Under the pieces are notes generated by a model, which worked only from the letters and a program-made list of their open reading frames with translations, was not told where the DNA came from and made no database searches. 64,000 nucleotides of DNA from Paraspadella gotoi (lineage: Eukaryota > Chaetognatha): the NCBI GenBank assembly GCA_051294375.1, contig CM119271.1:3193061-3257060 (forward strand), in the 5' to 3' direction. Made by a program: the position numbers and the translations under genes. Shown one piece after another: positions 1-9,999 of the stretch. How positions within the stretch are numbered: the first letter of the stretch is position 1; every line of letters starts with the position of its first letter.

Positions 1-379
1 ATAAAGAAAAAAAGATAATAGATAATTAGCCCTTCTGGGTGCAAAATCGATTAGTGATAATACTTAGTTATTAGTTTACAATGTTTCTTTACTCAGGCAT
101 AGAATCCTTGAAATTTGCGAAAAGACTCGCCTTTACAACTAAATTCGTCGGTATTTATACCTCTTCTTCGTTTTTTGATGCCAACCGCATTGAAGGTCGA
201 TCCCGCTCCTCACTAAAAATAAAAAATGGTTTATTTTAAATTAAGTTCAAGCGGTACCCCCCCTGTCTCCTCAGATCAAGCTTTTGGTCCAGCTTGGTTT
301 GACCTTCTGTCATGATTGCTTCCAGTTAGTTTTTTTTTTTATTCTGAAAACGTGAACTGCGGTTGCGGCTCTTTCCGTC
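1..379. other. Upstream intergenic DNA
   Basis: AT-rich sequence before the first gene. I see no coding exon, RNA gene or repeat here. The last part must hold the promoter and 5' UTR of the zinc-finger gene starting at 380, but I recognise no specific promoter motif. Confidence 0.5.
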
Positions 380-2527
380 ATGCCTCCCGCGTTCGACAAA
401 GAGTTGGAGGCTTCGTTCCTCCTTCTCCATCAAATATCCACCGCGGCCGACTTCCTCAACTTCAAACTCTTCCTCGGCCTGGAGAGCCCCTCCGGCCGCC
501 GTTTCTGGTCTTCCAACGGCCGGCGACTCAAATTCGATTTCATGACCAACGACTTGAACTTTGGCGACGACGACCTCTGGCTGAATCCGGGTAAGATCCG
601 AGGAAGGAATCACCGCGACAAGGACGAGCTCTTTGACCTTCGGAGCCTCGTAGGATTGGACAGTGTCGACGATAACGAAGAAACCGATTGCGACGAAAAA
701 ACATCCGACGTGGGAGGGGATGTTAAAATTAACGTGCACGATGTAGCGGAGACGGGTCCTGTTTTGAAGACGCCGACTCCTGTTGAGGATTCGCAGGAAG
801 ACGCAGAGGTGACGAATGTTGACTTCACTTTGAATCCCGAAACGGTTCCGACGAAAGAGAGCGAAACCGTAACGCTCGACGGAAACGTAATAAATCCCTC
901 TGAGTTCGTGAATCAGGAGCTCGTCGTTATTAACCCCTTCGATGATTTCGACCCCGCGAGTCCCGAAGAAAACGTTGGAGAAGATAACCAAGAAATCTGC
1001 AGTCCGCCTCGAGAAGAGGCTCTCGGGGTCGCCGGTTTCGTCGTCGAGGAGACTCCCGACACCTCGACGAATCCGGCCGGAGAGGCTCGTCCCTGCGAAA
1101 AGTGCGGACTCGACTTCGCCTCCAAACTGAGTCGCTCCGTTCACGCCGTCTATTGCGGTGAAGTCGACGCGGAGAAAGAAAACTTGGACGCTATTTTGAA
1201 AACTCACGACGAGAATGAAAAGAATTCTCGACCGAAGCTTCGATGCGAAAAATGTGGCGAAGATTCCTCCTCCAAATTGGCCGGGATCCTTCATTCCATC
1301 TACTGCGGGCGGAACGAGACTGAGAGGGGAAGGTTAAAGGACATTTTCGAGAAAGGGACACGGGTCGTTGAGCCAGAACCGAGACGAGTGTTTCGCTGCG
1401 AAAAATGCGATAAAATTCTTAAGAGCAAACGTGGCTACGCCGGACACACTCGTAAATGCGGCATCGAGGCGACGGGGGAGTCTGAAGCGGGGCGGGATGA
1501 ATCTCCGAAAGAGGGGCAAATAAATGTGGAGGGTAAGTCGAAATCCGCTTCTTTCCGCTGCCAAGTTTGTCGAGAGGTCTTCGATTCGAGGGAGAAACGA
1601 ATAAAGCACTACCGAGTCATCCACTGTACCTGCCAGCTTTGCGGCAAGACGTTTCATTGCAGCACCGCGTTGAAAAAACACTTGAGCTTCGTTCACGAAC
1701 GTCGTCAAAAATTTCGATGTCCTACATGCTCGAAGACCTTTACTCAAAAAGGCACCGTGAATATCCATCACAAGCTAATGCATGGATCGAAGAACGAGGC
1801 TTTCATAGAGTCTGTGGAGGTGGAGCTGGAGGATCCAGCCAAGGGTTGCGACGTCGAAGAAAAACTTGGAGAAAACGGCGATTACGACGCCGCCTTTTAT
1901 AAAAACTTTCCAAGATGCCGGCCGACGAGCCAACTAAAAAACGTTCGCTTGGACTGCGGTATTTGTGGCTCGATTTTCACGACCAGGGAAAAGAGGCTTA
2001 CTCACTACAAACAAGAGCACGCGACCTGCCCTAATTGCGGCAAGAGCTTTTACACTCGGTCCGAAATGGACCGGCACGTGAAAGCCGTTCACGTCAAGGC
2101 GCGATTCCCTTGTCCCAAGTGCGGCAAGACGTTTTCTCAGAAAAGTAGCATCAAGTTGCACGATCAACTGGTGCACGAGAGAAAGAACGATCACGTTTGC
2201 CCCGAGTGTGGAAAGACTTTTCCTTCTTTTGGCAATTTGAACAGCCACAGGCGGTGGTCGCATCTAAATGAGCGCAAACATCCGTGTCACCTTTGCTCCA
2301 AACGATTTTTCAATCATAATAGACTCAAGAAACACTTCAACACTGTTCACGCCAAACTGCGAAACTATCCGTGTCCGGAATGTCCCAAAAGTTTCGGCTC
2401 ACCTGAACTGGTGAGGAACCATCGCCGTTTTCTTCATTGTCAGAATCGACCCTTTTCTTGCCTTTTGTGCGAAAAGAGCTTCAAGGTTCCAGCGCATTTG
2501 AGGAGGCATCAACTTACTCATCAATAG
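380..2527 (+). CDS. Intronless C2H2/C2HC zinc-finger protein, 715 aa
   Basis: Single uninterrupted reading frame. The first ~235 residues are acidic and low-complexity with no recognised domain (no KRAB, BTB or SCAN). Three short C2HC-like modules of the form CEKC...H-x4-C follow at about residues 239, 289 and 341. Ten classical C2H2 fingers then run to the C-terminus, at about residues 394, 418, 448, 526, 550, 578, 607, 636, 666 and 694. Linkers are mostly non-TGEKP. The two blocks at 394-470 and 526-600 share the same order (CxxC..FxxREKR..HY, then a finger without a linker), which suggests an internal duplication. Likely a nuclear DNA-binding regulator; the target cannot be told. Start: the first ATG in this frame, with no upstream exon seen. 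Only 190 bp separate it from the next gene. I cannot assign an orthologue. Confidence 0.9.
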   Translation: MPPAFDKELEASFLLLHQISTAADFLNFKLFLGLESPSGRRFWSSNGRRLKFDFMTNDLNFGDDDLWLNPGKIRGRNHRDKDELFDLRSLVGLDSVDDNEETDCDEKTSDVGGDVKINVHDVAETGPVLKTPTPVEDSQEDAEVTNVDFTLNPETVPTKESETVTLDGNVINPSEFVNQELVVINPFDDFDPASPEENVGEDNQEICSPPREEALGVAGFVVEETPDTSTNPAGEARPCEKCGLDFASKLSRSVHAVYCGEVDAEKENLDAILKTHDENEKNSRPKLRCEKCGEDSSSKLAGILHSIYCGRNETERGRLKDIFEKGTRVVEPEPRRVFRCEKCDKILKSKRGYAGHTRKCGIEATGESEAGRDESPKEGQINVEGKSKSASFRCQVCREVFDSREKRIKHYRVIHCTCQLCGKTFHCSTALKKHLSFVHERRQKFRCPTCSKTFTQKGTVNIHHKLMHGSKNEAFIESVEVELEDPAKGCDVEEKLGENGDYDAAFYKNFPRCRPTSQLKNVRLDCGICGSIFTTREKRLTHYKQEHATCPNCGKSFYTRSEMDRHVKAVHVKARFPCPKCGKTFSQKSSIKLHDQLVHERKNDHVCPECGKTFPSFGNLNSHRRWSHLNERKHPCHLCSKRFFNHNRLKKHFNTVHAKLRNYPCPECPKSFGSPELVRNHRRFLHCQNRPFSCLLCEKSFKVPAHLRRHQLTHQ

Positions 2528-2716
2528 AGTTTAAGATATTTTCAGTGCTACCTATGTTTTTTTCAACGAGGCTGGATGAATTCTAGTCAATCTTTCAGCA
2601 GGATAACTGCGATTGATTAATTAATCAATTAGATTTTGTTCCCCTTTAATGTCTATATTGCGACATTAGTTATTTTTCGCATTATCGCTGGTTTCTTTTC
2701 GATCTCTCGTTTAAGG

Positions 2717-5700
2717 ATGAGTCACAAACTCCACTTCGAAGCGTTAAACGCTCTCACGTCTGGAGCCGACGCCAACGCGCCAACGTTGATTGATCGCCTT
2801 CGCGGCAACGTTACCCGCGCGGAGACTCTGATCGAGGAGGCGGGTTTGGATCGGCCGGGGAAAGCGTCGGCGGAAGAGACCGACGTGCATCGCCGATTCA
2901 TTTCCTTGAGTTTCCGATTGCTGCGCGGAATCGTCCCTTCGTCCGAGGAGGAAATGTGGAGCGTCAAGGTTATTTTTTCTTTGTTGTCATTTTTAAATCG
3001 TACCATGGCACTGTGTACTTATTTAATTATTAATTAATTAAAGGATTCGATGACGGCGAAGCGGACGATTCAATTGGTCGTCGCCTTCGGGATTCTCCCT
3101 CGACTTCGTACAGGAGTCGGGATTCCTCTGGAAAGAAGGACAGAATTCGGCGTTAAATTTGTCGACGCCGTTGACGAGGTTTTCGTCCGTTCCATAAAAT
3201 TGATTGAGATGCCGTTACGATGAGTCAAGTTTGTGAAGTTTGTTTCCATTCCAACACTTAATAGATCTTTTCCTAGGGTGGTTTCACGGAAAATCTTCAA
3301 TGTCTCGCCCACGTTTCGGAGTCTCTTCTCCGACTCTGTCTTTCCGACGCAAAATTGGCCAAACTGATTGTGGAGTCTCACTTTTCCGACCTCCTGGCAT
3401 CTCTGATCCAGGTCGGACACGAACCTCTAAAAATCCCGCGCGGTTTCGATTCGGATCGCGTCCAACAACTGAAAGACGTAAAACTCGCGGCGCGACGAAA
3501 CGTTGCCCGCGCCACGACCGAACTCTCGGCACCCTTCGTGATGGAGGAGCTGCTGTTGATGGTGAGGGCATCGTCGGCGGACACTTCGTCGCCCGCTTGG
3601 TACCGAAAGACGCTCTATCAATTGCTGTCTTCGTCGATCGCACGACCGAAAGGATTTCTTCATCTCGTTGCTTCCGTCACGTCCAACTCCTCGTCATCCT
3701 CTACCGAAGCGCAAAGGTTCGACGCCGTAGCTGAACTTGTCGCCACGCCCCCGGGAGGCGGCGCAAAGTTCGACGCTACCCTCGAATATTTGGCGCCGGT
3801 TTGTTGCCAGATTCTCCAACTGTTGGATGCCGGAAGTTCCGACGCTTCTAGGGTTCGTCTCGCCGCAAATTGCGCTCTTCGCCTCTACGACAAATACCCC
3901 GGCATCGCCGAGACGTTTCTAATTCGTCCAGCGACGGCGCCTTTTCTCGCCGCCATGGACGATGAGAAACTCTCTCCAGTTTCGGAATCCCTCGTCGGCG
4001 TCGTCCTCTTTCGCCTCGCCGCCTTCGCCTCCATTCCCAAGTCGACTTCCGGCGAAGAGACTTTCTTCGTCCGACTCGTTCGTCCCATCGTCGGCCTGCT
4101 GCTTCAGATGTACGCCTTCGTCAAGGACGGCGTTTTGGTCGTCAAGGAGACGCTTCGTGAGACTCTAACCACCTACTTTAAAACTATCGCGGTCGACGAG
4201 GCGGTGGAAGCGACGGAAGAGTTTCTTTACTTGGGTCCGAGGAGTTGTCCGCGCGGGGTCGCTGACGTCTTCGTCAAGGGCGAGAAACGCGCGAAGGCTG
4301 GAAGATATTTGACCGACCGACTCTCTTTCGGCGCCGGAGAAAATGGCGGCGTCGCCATCGTCGCGGCGTCGACCTCACTGGCCCCTGACGCCGAGGCGGT
4401 AATTTCCACCGCGGCGACATTGGCTCACGGCATAGGGCTGGAGGAAGAGTTGCTGCTGAGGTTAATGGAGAGGATGAGCGAGGAGGTGTCTGAAGACGTC
4501 GCTGCGGAAGGGGACAGCGTCGCTGGCGTCCCCGTGGCGAAGATCTTGACTTTGCGCGCGATCGATCATCTCTGTCGAAGCCTCGATCCTTCGTCGGCCA
4601 ACTTCGATCGCGTCAAAATGGCGACGTTTGTTCGGTTGACATGCGAGAGATATTTGGTAAGAAATGAGTAATTTAACAAAACCATTTTTGTAGAGTAACT
4701 AGTATATGAAAGCCTTTATAAAAATATTAAACCAAATACGCTTAATATTTTCCTTTATCAATAATTTTCTTCTCCTGATTAACAATAACTTCCCCCGTCA
4801 AAGGTGTCTCCGCTCGTACTCCGCGAGACCGTCCCCGTCGCGCTGGGCCTCGTCTCCGTCATTCTACTCACTCGATCCTTCGAAGGCGAAGACGTCGCTG
4901 ACGCTAAAACAGACTTCCGGTGCCTGACGCCCATTCTCCAGCGGACGGCGTCGGCCGACGACCCGGAGATCGCCGAGATGGCGCGCGAAACATTGGCGCT
5001 GCTCGACGAACGCGTTGAAGACTCCTCGCGTCGCGTTGCCCCCGCCTCCGAGCCTCCCTCCCAATTTCGTCGCGCTTTGAAGGAGCTGGAAGATCCCCTG
5101 GTGCCGGTAAAGGGCCACGCTCTCTTGGCTCTCGCCAAACTTGTGGACGCAAAGGATCCTGAGGTGTGCCGCGCCGGCGACCGACTGTTGGAAATCTTCT
5201 CGTCTTTTTTGGAAGAGGGCGATGCCTACCTCTACCTCAACGCAGTCCGCGGTCTCGAAGCTCTCGCCTCGGCGTTTCCCTCCGTCGTCATCCCTCGACT
5301 TTGCCGAGAATTCCACGATCTCTCCGCCCGCTCCGACGAGGCCTCCTTTCGGCGCCGAATAAACATTTGCGAATCTGTTTGCCGCACGTGCCGCCGTCTT
5401 GCCAACATGGCGCCAACCTATGCCCCGGTCATGCTCAACTGCCTCTTGGCCGGCGTGAGAGATCCCGACGCCCATGTGCGCGCCAGTTGTTTGTCCGCTC
5501 TGGCCGAGCTCCTGCGCCAAATGCGCTACTCCCTCGGCAGCGAAATCTACGAAACGCTGGCCACGCTCGGCGCCGCCGCCAAGTTGGACGCCGACGTCGA
5601 GGTGCGCCGAGCCGCCGTCCTGGCTGTCCGCAACATCCTCGAGGGGGTCGGCGTTGACGTGATCGACGCCCTCGGAGACGCCGTCGCCGAACTCTATCGT

Positions 5701-5844
5701 CTCGTAAAGTTCGTCCACGCCACAGACGCGGACGACGTTGTCAGACTCCACGCGCAGATCGCGTTGGAGATTCTCGACGACAGCATGCGGAGATTGTTGT
5801 TTCCTGAGAGAAAACTGGAGAAGAGGATCTCACTGCACATCTAA
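2717..5844 (+). CDS. TANGO6: TANGO6/RTP1-like HEAT-repeat protein (transport and Golgi organisation 6 homologue), ~935 aa
   Basis: Four exons, all phase 0: 2717-2968, 3044-3178, 3277-4656 and 4804-5844, with GT-AG introns of 75-147 bp. The protein is an alpha-helical HEAT/ARM-type solenoid. Early residues carry the family-like segment ILPRLRTGVGIPLERR. The C-terminus ends with the RTP1_C2-type signature VVRLHAQIALEILDD, and ARM-like repeats with DPDAHVRASCLSALAEL lie just before. Animal TANGO6 (TMCO7) is linked to secretory-pathway organisation, and yeast Rtp1 to nuclear import and assembly of RNA polymerase II. The human protein is about 1,090 aa, so this one is slightly short, mostly at the N-terminus. 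An ATG at 2636 lies in the same frame, but the sequence between it and 2717 is AT-rich and hydrophobic, so I take 2717. Family call from motifs and layout. Confidence 0.8.
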
Positions 5845-6141
5845 TCTAATTTATTCAATTATTGTTTTTTCGTTTTTTGTCGAGATCCTAATACTTTTTG
5901 TGGGACGGCTTATTTTGACATACTTGTTACACTCTTGTGAAAACCGTTAGGGAGCCGACAACGTTTTCCCCCTTACATATATTTTTAATTCGTCAGTTTT
6001 TGAACGTTAAGTTTTTATTATGCATTTTTATTGTTCTTGATATTTTTACCTTCGATGTAGCGAAATTAAACTCTCTCCGTCGAGAAACTCGTTCAATTCC
6101 CTTCCCTTCCCAAGCCACGCCCACCTTCCCCCTCAATTCTC
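5845..6141. other. AT-rich intergenic spacer
   Basis: 3' flank of the TANGO6-like gene. I see no coding exon, RNA gene or repeat, and no clear polyadenylation hexamer near the stop. Confidence 0.4.
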
Positions 6142-6777
6142 ATGCCGTCCAAACGCAAACCGACGAGTCAATGCCACCGCCAGCGCCCTCTTCCTTTCGT
6201 CTCTTCCCCGCTCTCCGCTTCTCCTAAGAATCCTCCCTCGCCTCTCCACCCGGCCTCGTTTCCAGCGGAAGCTCGTAGCGTCGCCGTCGACGAGCTCACG
6301 CCCGACGAGTTGGTCATTCTCCCTTGTTCCCAGTTGACGGCGTCGTCTTCCGAGACAACGGCGGCGCGGAACAAGCGCCGCAGTCCCCGGTTCCTCTTGA
6401 AGGAGGCGGCGCCGTCGGCAGGTAGACGACGACGCTGCAGAGGCGCCGCTGCCGTCAGGGAAAAGAGCGTTTCCCCGGGGGAGACCGGCGCCAGGGCGGG
6501 AAAGTGGGAGCGAATGGGAGGAAACGCCGGTCGTGGAACTGGTACAGTCTTCCGATCATCGTCGTCCCCGGAAAGAAGAAGTTTGACCAAAAGATTTTCT
6601 GACTTCGCGGGAAATCGGCGCCGAGAAGGCGGCATCGTCGGGGAAAAACGCAATCGAAAAAATTTGTCGCCCTGCTTGACATTAGAATCATATCCGAAGA
6701 TTCCACAGAAGAACGGATTCGCGGCGGCGCGCCTTCAACATCTCGAACTCTCCGTCCGTTCCATTCGTCGATATTAG
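6142..6777 (+). CDS. Possible Pro/Arg-rich coding exon, unassigned
   Basis: An open frame of 211 codons in GC-rich, codon-like DNA: proline-rich at the start, arginine/serine-rich later. No domain recognised. From about 6480 onwards other frames look equally coding-like (for instance an acidic stretch ETPVVELVQSS in another frame), and GC-rich sequence runs past the stop to about 6940. This region may therefore be a real exon broken by base-calling indels. It could be the 5' exon of the zinc-finger gene that follows, or a separate gene. Neither can be shown from the sequence alone. Confidence 0.3.
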   Translation: MPSKRKPTSQCHRQRPLPFVSSPLSASPKNPPSPLHPASFPAEARSVAVDELTPDELVILPCSQLTASSSETTAARNKRRSPRFLLKEAAPSAGRRRRCRGAAAVREKSVSPGETGARAGKWERMGGNAGRGTGTVFRSSSSPERRSLTKRFSDFAGNRRREGGIVGEKRNRKNLSPCLTLESYPKIPQKNGFAAARLQHLELSVRSIRRY

Positions 6778-6959
6778 CAAGGGCGCGCAGAAAGGATGCT
6801 TCCCGTTGACGAAGCGTTCAGAACGCCGGAGCAGCGGCGCGGCGGAGGAGCGGCGTCGAGGTGTTGGGCGCCCGAGACGCCGTTGGCGGAAATGGGACTG
6901 ACTCATACGGAGAAGGCGGCGCTTGCGAGACAAGACACAAGGGACAGAAGAAAAAACCG

Positions 6960-7160
6960 GTCTTGACTCTTTTTGTTATAACCGGTTTTTTTTATTGCTT
7001 AGTTGTTAATTAATTGCCACTTGACACGAGATTACTAATATTGCTCCATTCCTACGTTTTTATACTCATTGCCGATTTTGATATTTTATTTTTAGAATTA
7101 GAGCAAAAAATAATAACGCAGAAAAATTTTAAAATTTTAAAAGAGAATACAATCCGTCAC
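6960..7160. other. AT-rich stretch, probably intron or spacer
   Basis: AT-rich sequence between two GC-rich coding-like blocks. Nothing recognisable is present. Confidence 0.3.
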
Positions 7161-7484
7161 AATTGAACATTTGTTTCACAATCACAAACCACCGAGATGG
7201 GTTCCTCCGGGAATCACGCTGTGGGAAAGATCCTTCGAATCGTGGAAGAGTCGGTCGGCCGCTCCCCCTCGGGTGGGCGTGCCTGTGTGCCGCATCCGAC
7301 GACGACTCCGACAGGGTCGACGCACGTTGGCCTCGTTTTGGCCACACATAGCCTTCGACGACGAGGCCAAGCCAGTTTGCGACAGGAGCATCGTTCTCAA
7401 GGTGTGCGATGATTGCACAAAAAGTTTTCGGACAGGCCTCGGCTTAAATTAGTATTTCCTTCTTCTCTCTTTCGTCATTTTCAG

Positions 7485-8710
7485 CCTCTGGACGCCGTCA
7501 ACTCTGAATCTCTGGCCCACGTGACTTTCAACGACTTTTCGTCGAGCGAAACTCGGTGCAACTCCACCTCCCTAGTCATCAACGACATACGGGACCTCGC
7601 CCTGCTCTTTAAGGTAAGTTGTAACGAGTGATGTGAAAAAGCTCGATCTCGATCGAAACGCTTTTTAAATATTTCTTTAGTTAAATTAAAATCAAATCTG
7701 GGTTTTTTTCTCGTTCCAGGAAAATGTTGTTCCTCCCTTGGAGGCCAAGAGGGACGCCGAGGACGAGGAAAATCGGCCAAACAAATTCGCAAAAAAATCC
7801 GAAGGTTAGTTCATTACTTTTTAAAATATTTTTTTTCATAATCGTGATAAAGTTAATAACATCCGCCTGGTTTCGATTTCCGTCAGAGACGAAGGCACGG
7901 TCGCATCACTTGACCGCAAAGCGGAGCTGGAGGAGTTGGTCGACTCGCTCCCTCAGAGCGACGACGTCGGTGAGTCTCCGTCTCTCTTGTATTCTATCCC
8001 CTGCCCCGTCCCCTTGCTCATAGCATCGAGTCCTCCACCTTCCTTCCTCCCCGAAACTCTCCTTCAGAATCGACGGTCGACGACACCATTTCCTCCCTAG
8101 AACCCGTCACCCTGGGTTCGGCCAACGACTCTTTCCCTCTCCCCTCACAGTTCTCCTTTCCATCTCTTCCCACCGCACCGACTCTACTCAACTCGGGTGA
8201 GTCATCTCTCTCTTCCTCCAACTCTCTCACTCTCCTCCTCGAGCAATCTGGCAATCTCCCACCCCTTTGCAGCTTCATCTCCCGCCTTCCGATATTCCGC
8301 GGACAAGGAGCGTCCTTACAAATGCCCCGAATGCGGAAAAACGTTCCGACGCGGCAACCACCTCAAGGACCACGTCCGACTGCACGTGGGCGAGACCTAC
8401 CAGTGCCCAGTCTGTCAGTTCGAGTGCATCCTGCAGACGAAGTTCACTCACCATCTCACCTCGCACAACAACACGGGGCCCTTCGCCTGCGAGGTAACGG
8501 TTGTTTGGGGGGGGCGTTTTTTGCCCTTTGTAATAGCATAATCTTAATTTAATTTGATAAATAAAATAATATTGGGTAAAGTTACTATAATTTTACGTTA
8601 CCAATCAGTCTTTCCTTTTTCTTTCTCACCAGGTTTGCTCGAAAGCTTCGAACCGGCGCCCACGACCTCGCCCGTCACCTTCCCTTGATCACGGCGTCGA
8701 CTCTGGGTTC
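7485..8710 (+). CDS. Second C2H2 zinc-finger gene, partial model with a frame break
   Basis: Exons that join in frame: 7485-7613, 7720-7804, 7889-7969, 8068-8196 and 8273-8493, each with GT-AG borders. They encode an acidic linker (DEGTVASLDRKAELEELVD) and then two C2H2 fingers in the last exon, CPECGKTFRRGNHLKDH and CPVCQFECILQTKFTHH. A third finger starts across the next splice (CEVCSKAS, exon from 8633) but loses frame within a few codons. Reading the +1 frame restores AHDLARHL with the expected histidines, so a one-base indel is likely. A 5' exon probably ends at 7401 (...CDRSIVLK) and also mixes frames. Coding-like pieces continue to 9451 (ending FEADERFCSESSHSHD...). Full ends are unknown. 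Likely a transcription factor; orthology not assignable. Confidence 0.55.
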
Positions 8711-9451
8711 AGTCTCTCTCACTTTAGAAACTCTTTCTCCGCAATAAAGTTTAAGGACAAGGAAGACGCCGCCTACGCAGCCCGTCGAGTTAGTTTGCCT
8801 TTTAATTAAAATATTAAATGAAAAAAAAGTTTTTTAATTTTCTTTCGCCCACTTCCTTTTTCAAAGGACCCCTTCTTTCATCCCTGCCAGGCCCCCATTT
8901 TCCGCGCACATCTTTTCTGGTCGTCTTTCTTGGCCAGGCCCATCCGCCCTTTCCCCGCGCCCCTTCACTCGTCGAAGTCCACTCGCCGCCTCGGCCCCCA
9001 GCCTTTTCCCCTTGCCCTCTCCTCCCTCCCAACGGCGCCCCCTTGTTTTCTTCCATTCCCGCCCTCGACTCGGGATCCGGGGTCGCCAGCCGTCGTGCCC
9101 AATTCCGACGAGAATCTCTACGGCGACCGAAAAGCAGCTTGGCGCCCCGAAGGTCAGCGGATTCGATCCTCACAAATTTGCATTTTCTGATGCTGATGAT
9201 TAAAACTGTTTTTTTCTTTGTTTGCCTCTGTTTTGTTATTTCTTATTTCCTTCATTCCTCGTCTTCCTATTTTTCTTTATCGTTTCCCTTTTCCTCTCAT
9301 TCTGTCCTCAGTACTTTCCTATTTGGTTCTTCCTTGCAGACTTCGAGGCTGACGAACGCTTTTGCTCAGAGTCAAGTCACTCGCATGATTCCTTTCGCGA
9401 CGACATTCTCATGAGTGATATACGTTATTTTGTTATGCAAAAATTATCATA

Positions 9452-9649
9452 AAGTTGGACAAATTCGGTTTATATATAGTTCTCTATTAAGTATTTCAAT
9501 AATTTAGTGTTTTCATATTAATTAAGTAATTTTAAAAAACCCATTAAAAAGTGGGTTTTTTTTAAAATTAGCTTAGTTTTTTTTTTTGTGGTTTTTTTAA
9601 TGCCAACCCTGCATATAGGTACAGTACTTTTTTATTTGAAATTACCAGA
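9452..9649. other. AT-rich spacer
   Basis: AT-rich DNA between the zinc-finger gene remains and the LTR element. It holds a small hairpin around 9537-9565 (AAACCCATT...AAGTGGGTTT) and nothing else. Confidence 0.3.
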
Positions 9650-9999
9650 TGTTAAGAAGAGGTCGTGCGCGGCCGTGAAATTAGGCCGTCGTAACGTTAA
9701 ACAATGAATTTTGCTTAAGCGTTCGTGGCAGGATTTAGAAAAGTGTTGATTATGAAGTTTGAACGCGCCAGGATTCAAAGCGCCTGCGGCAGAAAGATTA
9801 ATATTTTTCAACACTCCCCGAGAATGCCTACTAAGTATGTTATTGACATGAACTATGAGAAAAATATGTTTGTTTTTATGTTTATTATTGTTAGCTGAAG
9901 GTTTTTTAACTCTACACTAGCATCACACGTATTATCAACATGGGCGTTCTGGAGTCAGGGAATGTCTAGTTGCTGAGGCTTATGAAGCAATACTAAATA
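9650..9999 (+). repeat. Left long terminal repeat of the 9.65-13.4 kb element
   Basis: Aligns along its full length with 13,076-13,401, including shared stretches such as ATGCCTACTAAGTATGTTAT and the common start TGTTAAGA. No clear tRNA primer-binding site follows it. Confidence 0.65.

Noticed and set aside
326-1294. Long minus-strand open frame across the zinc-finger gene
   Set aside because: Antisense shadow of a GC-rich exon; the plus-strand zinc-finger pattern is unambiguous.
8818-9414. 198-codon plus-strand frame rich in Pro, Phe and Ser
   Set aside because: Runs through pyrimidine-rich, intron-like sequence; no domain, and neighbouring frames fit the zinc-finger gene better.
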